From assembly GCA_015258265.1 (NCBI GenBank), contig JABZIP010000006.1, forward strand, positions 6,165-70,164: a stretch of DNA of 64,000 nucleotides, given 5' to 3'. Below, one piece after another: positions 42,383 to 48,936 of the stretch (position 1 is the stretch's first letter; each line of letters starts with the position of its first letter). The DNA comes from Clostridiales bacterium. GTDB taxonomy: Bacteria > Bacillota > Clostridia > Peptostreptococcales > Anaerovoracaceae. The position numbers were made by a program, and so were the translations under genes. A model generated the notes under the pieces. The model was given only the letters and a program-made list of their open reading frames with translations. It made no database searches and was not told where the DNA came from.

Positions 42383-43642
42383 TTAGTGTTTGTTTCTCTC
42401 GTGGCGAAGAAGTCCCTGTGGTTCCATAGACATTCTTTCGCCCTGAGCAAGTCCTGCAACTCCCTCGTAGTGATAGCCGTCAACTGTCTTGCAGTTTTCA
42501 TAGCTGCACTGTAGTTTAGGAAGACCTACAGGCTCCGTATAAGTAGTGATAACACCTTCGTAGTTTCTTAGAATTACCTTTTCAGGTGTCTGAGAAATAA
42601 CGTACTGAGGCATTACAGGAGTCTTTCCTCCACCACCGGGAGCGTCTACTACGAATGTAGGTACTGCGTATCCGGAAGTGTGTCCACGAAGTGCTTCGAT
42701 AATTTCAATTCCCTTGGATACAGGGGTTCTGAAATGCTCGATTCCGAGTGAAAGGTCGCACTGATAGATGTAGTAAGGTCTTACTCTGTTCTTTACAAGA
42801 AGGTGCATAAGGTTTCTCATTACATGAACATCGTCGTTTACGCCTCTCAAAAGTACGGACTGGTTTCCTAGAGGAATACCTGCATCTGCCAGCTTTCTAC
42901 AAGCCTCCATAGCTTCAGGTGTCATTTCCTTAGGGTGGTTGAAGTGAGTGTTTAGCCAAATTGGGTGATACTTCTTAAGCATATTCACCAAATCGTCTGT
43001 GATTCTCTGAGGCATTACAACAGGAGTTCTCGATCCTATTCTAACGATTTCTACATGAGGAATCTTTCTAAGCTCGCTGATGATGTACTCAAGAACATCA
43101 TCTTCAACGCAAAGCGCGTCTCCGCCTGACAAAAGTACGTCGCGAACTACCGGTGTCTTTTTGATGTAAGCGATACATGCATCGATATCTTCTCTGCTTC
43201 TAGCACCGTCAGTTTCTCCTGCCATTCTTCTTCTTGTGCAGTGTCTGCAATACATTGAACACTGGTCTGTGATAAGGAAAAGAACTCTGTCAGGATATCT
43301 GTGAGTAAGTCCGGGTGCAGGTGAATCCTCGTCCTCGTGCAACGGATCAAGCATGTCCGCATCACTTCTATGAGTTTCGCATAGAGTTGGAACAGCCTGC
43401 ATTCTTACAGGACATGAAGGATCGTCCTCGCTCATAAGAGATGCATAGTAAGGTGTGATACCTACTCTGAATCCTGCCATTACCTTTTCGATCTCAGCTT
43501 CTTCTTCTTTTGTAAGTTTTATTACTTTTTTGATGTCCTCAACTGAATTTAATCTGTTCGCTACCTGCCAGTGCCAGTCATTCCACTGTTCATCTGTAAC
43601 ATCTTTCCATAGAGGAACTTCTTTCCAATTTCTTATAGCCAT
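42383..43642 (-). CDS. kamA: Lysine 2,3-aminomutase (radical SAM)
   Basis: First enzyme of lysine fermentation, L-lysine to L-beta-lysine, using a [4Fe-4S] cluster, SAM and PLP. The CxxxCxxC motif is Cys128, Cys132, Cys135 (DQCSMYCRHCTRRR). The PLP-binding region FVVDAPGGGGKTPV and SGGDAL are intact. 419 aa, in line with the clostridial enzyme (416). The C-terminal zinc-binding region is present. AAAGGAG precedes the ATG. It lies 118 bases after kdd with an inverted repeat in between. Confidence 0.97.
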   Translation of the reverse strand: MAIRNWKEVPLWKDVTDEQWNDWHWQVANRLNSVEDIKKVIKLTKEEEAEIEKVMAGFRVGITPYYASLMSEDDPSCPVRMQAVPTLCETHRSDADMLDPLHEDEDSPAPGLTHRYPDRVLFLITDQCSMYCRHCTRRRMAGETDGARSREDIDACIAYIKKTPVVRDVLLSGGDALCVEDDVLEYIISELRKIPHVEIVRIGSRTPVVMPQRITDDLVNMLKKYHPIWLNTHFNHPKEMTPEAMEACRKLADAGIPLGNQSVLLRGVNDDVHVMRNLMHLLVKNRVRPYYIYQCDLSLGIEHFRTPVSKGIEIIEALRGHTSGYAVPTFVVDAPGGGGKTPVMPQYVISQTPEKVILRNYEGVITTYTEPVGLPKLQCSYENCKTVDGYHYEGVAGLAQGERMSMEPQGLLRHERNKH

Positions 43643-43705
43643 TTTATTTCTCCTTTTGTGGTTTTATTTTACAGCCAATATACACATAAACTTGCGCTTA
43701 CAAAC

Positions 43706-43744
43706 CCGATTTTGGCTCACCATATATCGGAAGCCAAAAGTCGG
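43706..43744 (-). repeat. Inverted repeat between kdd and kamA
   Basis: Minus strand CCGACTTTTGGCT (43744-43732) pairs with AGCCAAAATCGG (43717-43706) with one bulged base and a ~14-base loop, followed by GTTTGT only. It could be a weak terminator or an mRNA-processing or stabilising structure within the kdd-kam message. Confidence 0.65.
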
Positions 43745-43760
43745 ATTGTCGCTTTTTACA

Positions 43761-44792
43761 TTATGCGTAAAGTTTTGAGAACAAATCTCTGATTGGCTTG
43801 CTTTCTCTTAGAATTTCCAATGTAACTTCTGCGTGTCCTTCGCAGTAACCGTTTCCTACAATCATTTCGATATCCTTACCAACACCTTCTGCTCCAAGCG
43901 CAGCTTTTGTGAAGCTGGTAGCCATTGAGAAGAAGTATACAAGTCCGTGTTGTTTGCAAGCAAGTATGCAAGACATTTCAGTGTTTTCTACGTTTACGCA
44001 GTTGATAACTACATCTGCAAGTTTGCCGTCAGTCAATTTAGCAACTTCTTCGTAAATTCCAACTGCATCTGTCGCATCTGCAAGCACGTAGTGGTCAGCA
44101 TATCCCAATGATTTTGCTCTGTCTACCGAACCCTGGAATCCGTCAATAACGATTACTTTACCTGTAACGCCGGCTCTCTTCTTAGCTTCGTAAGTTACAA
44201 GCATACCGGATTTTCCGCCACCACCGATTACTACTACCGTGTCGCCAGGTTTTACATACTTAGCTGTTTGAGCAGGTGCACCTGCAACATCAAGTGCGGA
44301 AAGTGCAAGGCCTTCAGGAATATCGTTTGGAAGAACTGCATATATACCGCTCTGGAACAAAATTGCCTGTCCTTTGATATCAACCTGATCGATTTCAGGT
44401 CTAACTTCGATAATTTCATCGATTTTTAGTGGTGTGAGTGAAAGCGATACCAATGTTGCAATCTTATCGCCTACCTTTAGTGTGCCCTCGTATGCAGGTC
44501 CGATTTCTTTTACAGTACCGATAAGCATTCCGCCCGAACCTGTCCATGGGTTCTTGTGCTTGCCTGCTTTTTCAACAATGCCAAGCATAGTCTTTTTGAT
44601 TTCTTCAATATCTCCATTCGCTCTTTTTGAAATTTCTGTGAACGAAGCAGAGTCTATGTTTAGAGTTTTAACATCGATAAGTACCTCGTTGTCATAAATC
44701 TCCATATCGTTATCGATAACATCTGCCGGCTGTGGTAATACTCCTTTTGGTGAAATAACTCTGTGAGTACCGTAAGGTGATCCCTTCTTCAT
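43761..44792 (-). CDS. kdd: L-erythro-3,5-diaminohexanoate dehydrogenase
   Basis: Third step of lysine fermentation: oxidative deamination of 3,5-diaminohexanoate to 3-keto-5-aminohexanoate with NAD(P)+. 343 aa, the family's usual length. Early blocks are YGTHRVISPKGVLPQ and KNPWTGSGGMLIGTVKEIGP; the nucleotide-binding loop is VVVIGGGGKSG (around Gly190-Gly196). It is the first gene of the kdd-kamABCDE unit, with a sigma-54 promoter at 44884-44899 and AGGAGG before the ATG. The neighbouring regulator is its homologue over the first ~300 residues. Confidence 0.96.
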   Translation of the reverse strand: MKKGSPYGTHRVISPKGVLPQPADVIDNDMEIYDNEVLIDVKTLNIDSASFTEISKRANGDIEEIKKTMLGIVEKAGKHKNPWTGSGGMLIGTVKEIGPAYEGTLKVGDKIATLVSLSLTPLKIDEIIEVRPEIDQVDIKGQAILFQSGIYAVLPNDIPEGLALSALDVAGAPAQTAKYVKPGDTVVVIGGGGKSGMLVTYEAKKRAGVTGKVIVIDGFQGSVDRAKSLGYADHYVLADATDAVGIYEEVAKLTDGKLADVVINCVNVENTEMSCILACKQHGLVYFFSMATSFTKAALGAEGVGKDIEMIVGNGYCEGHAEVTLEILRESKPIRDLFSKLYA

Positions 44793-44883
44793 AATAACTA
44801 CCTCCTAAAATCAATAAATAAAATTATTTTGTATATCTATACTGCAATCGTGCAAATACGTCTACAGTACACAAGATGTAATA

Positions 44884-44899
44884 AGCAAGTTTCGTGCCA
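44884..44899 (-). promoter_or_regulatory. Sigma-54 (-24/-12) promoter of kdd-kamABCDE
   Basis: The minus strand reads TGGCACGAAACTTGCT, matching the sigma-54 consensus TGGCACGN4TTGCW at every fixed base, with GG-N10-GC spacing. Transcription would start near 44873, giving an ~80-base leader before kdd. It lies in the 309-base gap between kdd and the regulator gene; no sigma-70 promoter of similar quality was seen there. Confidence 0.88.
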
Positions 44900-44984
44900 A
44901 CCCTTGAAATTGCAGACTTGCCACCTCGCAATTTTAAGTAAAAATTTGTCTTTTGTTTTGGAGAACAATATTTATAATGAATTT

Positions 44985-45044
44985 ATATTTGCTCCACATA
45001 CATCGTTAATAAAATAGCAATATTTGCGCAAAAATATTTGCTCC
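44985..45044. repeat. Direct repeat ATATTTGCTCC upstream of the kdd promoter
   Basis: ATATTTGCTCC occurs at 44985-44995 and again at 45034-45044, 49 bases apart. Both lie between the sigma-54 promoter and the GAACCG palindromes. They may be binding sites of a second factor or chance in an AT-rich segment. Confidence 0.5.
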
Positions 45045-45056
45045 TATCCGCGTATT

Positions 45057-45103
45057 GAACCGTTTTTGACTCGCGCTCGTTATATGCGATTCGAAATCGG
45101 TTC
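45057..45103. promoter_or_regulatory. Candidate upstream activator sites of kdd (two degenerate GAACCG-N4-CGGTTC palindromes)
   Basis: Two 16-base elements related to the perfect palindrome at 47188-47203: 45057-45072 (GAACCGTTTTTGACTC) and 45088-45103 (GATTCGAAATCGGTTC). Their centres are 31 bp apart, about three helical turns, and lie about 190 and 220 bp upstream of the predicted kdd start, the normal place for activators of sigma-54 RNA polymerase. The outer arms also form a 14-base inverted repeat reaching into the regulator's stop codon. Confidence 0.6.
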
Positions 45104-47177
45104 ATAGCCCATATTTTTTCTTTTTTCTGACCAGCTGGCTCTGACTGATACCGATAGCAGATGCCGTTTTTCGCGTAGAACCGAACATCTCGCAAGCTCT
45201 TCTGATCATTTCCTTTTCAAACGTTTCGACGAGCAATTCCAATTTCGTGTTACTCTTGATTGCTTCCTCAAACATCGCATTTGTATCTCCGTCGAGTTTC
45301 CCCATTTCTATGTTATTTAGACATCTGATAACATCCAGCAATGTTATATTCTCGCCTTTTGCACTTATAATTATTCGTTGCACCGCATTTTCAAGTTCTC
45401 TGATATTTCCTTTCCATGTATGCTCTTTCAAGTATTCAAGAGCCTCATCTTCCATGCTTCGCATTACTCCGTATTCCTGACCGTAACGCTGCAGAAAGTA
45501 GTTTACAAAAGCAGGAATTTCATTCTTTCTCTCAGCTAACGACGGCACTCTGATTTGAACCACATTTAGTCTGTAATACAAGTCCTGTCTAAATTCTTTA
45601 CTTTCGATAAGTCCTTGTAAATCTCTGTTTGTTGCCGATATCAACCGCACATTTGTCTTGATTGTACTCGTACCTCCAACGCGCTGAAATTCGCCGTCTT
45701 GCGTTACGCGCAGCAACTTTGCCTGTATATCAAGCGGCAGTTCACCTACCTCATCAAGAAATATAATTCCGCCGTCCGCAGCTTCAAAATACCCTTTTTT
45801 TCCGTTTGCATTCGCTCCCGTAAACGCGCCCTTTTCATAGCCGAAAAATTCGCTTTCCATCAAATTCGGTGCTATCGCAGCGCAGTTTATTTTCAAAAAC
45901 GGCTTCATGCTTCTTGTGCTGTTTTTTTGAATGATATTCGCTATTTTATCTTTACCTACGCCGGTTTCTCCCGTTATAAGCACATTACAATCATAGCGGG
46001 CAACATTTCTTACTTCATCCAGTACATTTGCCATAGCTCTGCTTTCACATACAAAGTTTTCCGCTATGCTGTTTCTATAACCGCCCGTTGCAATCGCGCG
46101 TTCCTCCCTTACCAAAGGATAATCGAGATCATCCTCAAATCGCCCCCTCGATGTATAGGCACCCTCGATATATGGTGCCATTTCCCTCGTGATTTCTATA
46201 TCAAACTCGTCATATTTTTCAAGATATCCGTCGGCACTTTCTATATGTAAATCCCTCGCCAGAGATTCCGTAAGGTAAAGCGCTATATTGTAATTATTTA
46301 TTAAATTTGCAAATATTACAGTACCCCCTTGTCTGGTCGCAAGTATGTTAATTGTTTCCGCACCTGGAATATCGGCACAATTTACCGCAATGTCAAATCG
46401 TGAATCAAGTTCGAGTCTTTCCACACATTCCATAGGGCGCAAAATGTTGACATACTCCACGCGCGTAAAAACTTCCGAAAGCAGTTTATCTATGCTTTTC
46501 CCAACCATAATAAGTTCTGTTTTTTTGTCAAATAAGCAAAGAATTTCAACATCTTTACCGGCAGTTTTTCTAATCGCATATCCAAATATCAAATTCGTAA
46601 GAACATTGTTCCCTACCACCAAAAACTTCTTGTTGTCCTTTACCGTTTTGCTCACAGTATAAATCGTTCCCGATTCATCCAGAACGAAAAGTAAAAGGTT
46701 CAGCGGTAGCCCCTCCGGCTTTCGTACAACCGGCATATCTCCGAAAACTACGGCATACCCTTCAACATCCGCCTGCGTGTAAGCGTTGTCAATCGAAAGG
46801 ATGTTTTCTAAATGTAGCGGCACACTCGCAAGCGAGGTGTTGCACAAAATTTCTTCACCTACCTTCAGATTTTTTTCGTTTGGATAGTCGCTCCCGATTT
46901 CTTCGACCACCCCATATAAAAGTCCGCCGGTATCTGTAACAGGATTGTGCAATTTTCCCCGTTTTTCTACTATGTCCATAATATTCTTTTTGATTCGTCC
47001 CTCTTGCATAGCGGACATCATACAAATCTGCTTGAAGCTGGTAGATTCTATATGTATTTTTTTTACAGCTATTCTCATTTCCGTAGAGCGTATTTCCCTT
47101 GAATTGTCGAGTTTCCACGCCGATGTCGGCAATACATGTTTGGGTTCAAGCACTCTATCCTGTCCATATTCTTTCAT
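45102..47177 (-). CDS. Sigma-54-dependent activator with an N-terminal Kdd-like domain
   Basis: 691 aa. Residues ~4-310 are homologous to 3,5-diaminohexanoate dehydrogenase along the whole length (YGQDRVLEPKHVLP against YGTHRVISPKGVLP; LHNPVTDTGGLLYGVVEEIGSDY against KHKNPWTGSGGMLIGTVKEIGPAY). The glycine-rich nucleotide loop is lost (VVGNNVLTN). Residues ~365-605 are a complete AAA+ activator domain: GETGVGKD (403-410), the sigma-54-contacting GAFTGA (450-455), IIFLDEVGEL (471-480). Residues ~657-691 are a helix-turn-helix (STRKTASAIGISQSQLVRKKKK). It lies between kdd and the divergent kal, both with sigma-54 promoters. A lysine-pathway metabolite as ligand is inference. Confidence 0.9.
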   Translation of the reverse strand: MKEYGQDRVLEPKHVLPTSAWKLDNSREIRSTEMRIAVKKIHIESTSFKQICMMSAMQEGRIKKNIMDIVEKRGKLHNPVTDTGGLLYGVVEEIGSDYPNEKNLKVGEEILCNTSLASVPLHLENILSIDNAYTQADVEGYAVVFGDMPVVRKPEGLPLNLLLFVLDESGTIYTVSKTVKDNKKFLVVGNNVLTNLIFGYAIRKTAGKDVEILCLFDKKTELIMVGKSIDKLLSEVFTRVEYVNILRPMECVERLELDSRFDIAVNCADIPGAETINILATRQGGTVIFANLINNYNIALYLTESLARDLHIESADGYLEKYDEFDIEITREMAPYIEGAYTSRGRFEDDLDYPLVREERAIATGGYRNSIAENFVCESRAMANVLDEVRNVARYDCNVLITGETGVGKDKIANIIQKNSTRSMKPFLKINCAAIAPNLMESEFFGYEKGAFTGANANGKKGYFEAADGGIIFLDEVGELPLDIQAKLLRVTQDGEFQRVGGTSTIKTNVRLISATNRDLQGLIESKEFRQDLYYRLNVVQIRVPSLAERKNEIPAFVNYFLQRYGQEYGVMRSMEDEALEYLKEHTWKGNIRELENAVQRIIISAKGENITLLDVIRCLNNIEMGKLDGDTNAMFEEAIKSNTKLELLVETFEKEMIRRACEMFGSTRKTASAIGISQSQLVRKKKKYGL

Positions 47178-47187
47178 CTTGTCCTCC

Positions 47188-47203
47188 GAACCGTTTTCGG
47201 TTC
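47188..47203. promoter_or_regulatory. Perfect palindrome GAACCGTTTTCGGTTC, candidate binding site of the Kdd-like regulator
   Basis: 16-bp perfect palindrome with 6-bp arms, 10 bases from the regulator start codon and ~30 bp upstream of the kal sigma-54 promoter. Degenerate copies lie upstream of kdd. In RNA from the regulator gene it would form a hairpin ending at the GGAGG ribosome site, so it might act in DNA, in RNA, or both. Confidence 0.65.
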
Positions 47204-47221
47204 ACTTTTTTCTTGTTTTCA

Positions 47222-47250
47222 ATATTACATTATTGGCACAAAAATTGCAA
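47222..47250 (-). promoter_or_regulatory. Possible sigma-70 promoter of the regulator gene
   Basis: Minus strand TTGCAA (47250-47245), 17-base spacer, TAATAT (47227-47222), a moderate match. Its -35 is the same DNA as the -12 of the kal sigma-54 promoter, so the two divergent promoters overlap and may exclude each other. Confidence 0.45.
47234..47249 (+). promoter_or_regulatory. Sigma-54 (-24/-12) promoter of kal
   Basis: The plus strand reads TGGCACAAAAATTGCA, one mismatch to TGGCACGN4TTGCW, with GG-N10-GC spacing. Transcription would start near 47260, ~60 bases before the kal ATG, which has AAAGGAG before it. Confidence 0.85.
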
Positions 47251-47320
47251 CATATTTTTTTAAAGCTATACTGCTATACAATACTACAACACAAATTTTA
47301 TTTGACAAAGGAGAGTAAAA

Positions 47321-47710
47321 ATGGAAAAAGTTTCAGCAACACTAAGACTTAGAATGTCATACAAGGACGCTCATTACGGCGGAAATTTAGTAGACGGAGC
47401 TCATATGGTTCACCTTTTTGGAGATCTTGCAACAGAGCTTCTAATCAAGGTTGACGGAGATGAAGGTCTTTTTTTAAGATATGATGAGGTTGAATTCCTT
47501 GCACCTACTTATGCAGGCGACTATATCGAGGTTTACGGCGAAATTACAAAAATGGGTAATACTTCAAGAACTATGGAATTTGTTGCTAAGAAGGTTGTTG
47601 CAGCAAGACCTGACATCAGCCCGTCCGCTGCAGATTCTTTGGAAGAGCCTATCATCGTTGCAAAAGCAAAGGGTGTATGTGTAACTCCGAAAGACTCTCA
47701 GAGAAAATAA
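47321..47710 (+). CDS. kal: 3-aminobutyryl-CoA ammonia lyase
   Basis: Hotdog-fold enzyme of 129 aa that eliminates ammonia from L-3-aminobutyryl-CoA to give crotonyl-CoA, the fifth step of lysine fermentation. The N-terminus [35 protein letters not shown] and [29 protein letters not shown] match the Kal family. It is transcribed away from the regulator, with its own sigma-54 promoter. In Fusobacterium kal follows kce and kdd; here it is divergent and kce is missing. A terminator follows at 47724-47766. Confidence 0.93.
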   Translation: MEKVSATLRLRMSYKDAHYGGNLVDGAHMVHLFGDLATELLIKVDGDEGLFLRYDEVEFLAPTYAGDYIEVYGEITKMGNTSRTMEFVAKKVVAARPDISPSAADSLEEPIIVAKAKGVCVTPKDSQRK

Positions 47711-47723
47711 TCAACAAAAAAAT

Positions 47724-47766
47724 AAAAATGGCTGTCGCATATTGCGCAGTCATTTTTTATTTTTTT
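47724..47766. terminator. Bidirectional terminator after kal
   Basis: Stem of about 14 bp with one bulged base (47724-47739 with 47743-47757, loop TAT), followed by a T-rich run to 47766 on the plus strand and by T5AT7 on the minus strand. It separates kal from the converging small gene at 47750-47986, whose stop codon lies inside it. Confidence 0.78.
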
Positions 47767-47986
47767 GTACCGATTTTAATATATCCGCGTAGCTCTTCGG
47801 CTCTTCTTTCTTTCGGTTCATTTTGTCCGCTTTTTTTCGCGGAGCTTTTATCGCGCTTTCTTTGTCCGCTTTTCCCCTCAAATTAGAAAGTTTCACCCGC
47901 GCCTCGTACTTTATACTTTCAGCGTCCTTGTCTACTTCCGAGCGCGAAAAATCTGCGCCCTCAGGTAAAAATACATTCCTCTTCAT
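47750..47986 (-). CDS. Small charged protein of unknown function
   Basis: Possible 78-aa gene; I do not recognise a family. It is very rich in Lys, Glu, Asp and Arg (MKRNVFLPEGADFSRSEVDKD at the start, PRKKADKMNRKKEEPKSY near the end), without hydrophobic segments. It begins 8 bases after the stop of the next small gene, ends in a terminator, and has no evident ribosome site, so it may depend on translational coupling. It may be a genuine short gene at the end of the rbgA-eamA-rnhB unit, or chance. Confidence 0.5.
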   Translation of the reverse strand: MKRNVFLPEGADFSRSEVDKDAESIKYEARVKLSNLRGKADKESAIKAPRKKADKMNRKKEEPKSYADILKSVQKNKK

Positions 47987-47994
47987 AATCTATA

Positions 47995-48243
47995 CTAAAG
48001 TGCGGCACGAATTTGTGCTGTCAATGTCGTCAGCAATATCAAATTGGCTATAAAAAGTCCCAAAAATGTTCTATCGCGATTTTCGCTGTTTTTTAATTGA
48101 AAAACTATAAACAGCATTACCAAAAATCCCGCTACCGACACACCCCTACCGTGCTGTATGTGCTTCAAAATTACAACATACGCCCAGGCAAGAGCAAATA
48201 TTCCCGTTCCCAACATAGCAATCTTTCTTATCAAATCGTTCAA
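47995..48243 (-). CDS. Small membrane protein of unknown function
   Basis: 82 aa from a TTG at 48243 with GAGAGG eight bases before it. Three hydrophobic stretches are visible (IAMLGTGIFALAWAYVVIL; VAGFLVMLFIVFQL; TFLGLFIANLILLTTLTAQI), so it is probably an integral membrane protein. No family is recognised. It lies 5 bases after the rnhB stop and is likely co-transcribed with it. Confidence 0.65.
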   Translation of the reverse strand: MNDLIRKIAMLGTGIFALAWAYVVILKHIQHGRGVSVAGFLVMLFIVFQLKNSENRDRTFLGLFIANLILLTTLTAQIRAAL

Positions 48244-48248
48244 TTTAT

Positions 48249-48935
48249 TTACCTCTCCCTTACATTCGGAATATTTTTCAGAAATGTTTTTCTGTGTATT
48301 TCAGTAATGCCCGCATTTTCTATTCCGGTATAATGTTCCTTTGTTCCGTAACCTTTGTTTTTTTCAAACCCGTATTCGGGATATTTCCGAGACATTTCAA
48401 TCATAATGCGATCTCTTGTTACCTTCGCAACGATTGAAGCCGCTGCAATCGCCATACTTTTTTGATCCCCTTTTACAATCGGAATAATTTCGATTGTCTC
48501 ACCCGATTTTGTTTTCATCTCACCAATATCTACGGCATCTATCAAAACTTTAGAAATTTTGTTTCCCGTTTCTTCCATTTGATTCTCCGCATCCGATATC
48601 GCTTTTCGCATAGCAAGTTTCGTCGCGTTGAGTATATTTATCTCGTCGATTTTATCATTGTCTACCATGCCTATTCCAACCGCATGCGCATTTTCGATTA
48701 TGCTACCGAACAGTTGCTCTCTTTTCTTCTCGCTGAGCTTTTTGGAATCATCTACACCTATACCGTCATAGCCACCCCGAAGCACGACACATGCGCAGAC
48801 AACAGGTCCCGCAAGGCAGCCTCTACCGACTTCATCTACGCCGGCTAGACTCTCTCCTTCAAAGCTACATAGCTCCGAGTCGAAATCTCGAAGTTCTGTT
48901 GCCCTTATAATTGCTTTTTCTTCTCGCACGCCCAT
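48249..48935 (-). CDS. rnhB: Ribonuclease HII
   Basis: Removes ribonucleotides from DNA-RNA hybrids. About 228 aa from ATG 48935, which has GAGGG eight bases before it and overlaps the eamA stop; a TTG at 48950 would add five residues. Catalytic and family blocks are present: LAGVDEVGRGCLAGPVVCACV, VDDSKKLSEKKRE, KGDQKSMAIAAASIVAKVTRD and EYGFEKNKGYGTKEH. It follows rbgA and eamA; rnhB next to rbgA and rplS is a common Bacillota order. Confidence 0.96.
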   Translation of the reverse strand: MGVREEKAIIRATELRDFDSELCSFEGESLAGVDEVGRGCLAGPVVCACVVLRGGYDGIGVDDSKKLSEKKREQLFGSIIENAHAVGIGMVDNDKIDEINILNATKLAMRKAISDAENQMEETGNKISKVLIDAVDIGEMKTKSGETIEIIPIVKGDQKSMAIAAASIVAKVTRDRIMIEMSRKYPEYGFEKNKGYGTKEHYTGIENAGITEIHRKTFLKNIPNVRER

Positions 48936-48936
48936 A

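Noticed and set aside
43692..43710. GG-N10-GC pattern upstream of kamA as a sigma-54 promoter
   Set aside because: Only the two dinucleotides fit; the flanking bases do not match TGGCACG or TTGC.
45056..45104. Inverted repeat at the regulator's stop codon read as a transcription terminator
   Set aside because: The arms enclose 21 bases and are followed by ATACGCGG on the minus strand, with no T-run; the sequence match to 47188-47203 favours protein-binding sites.
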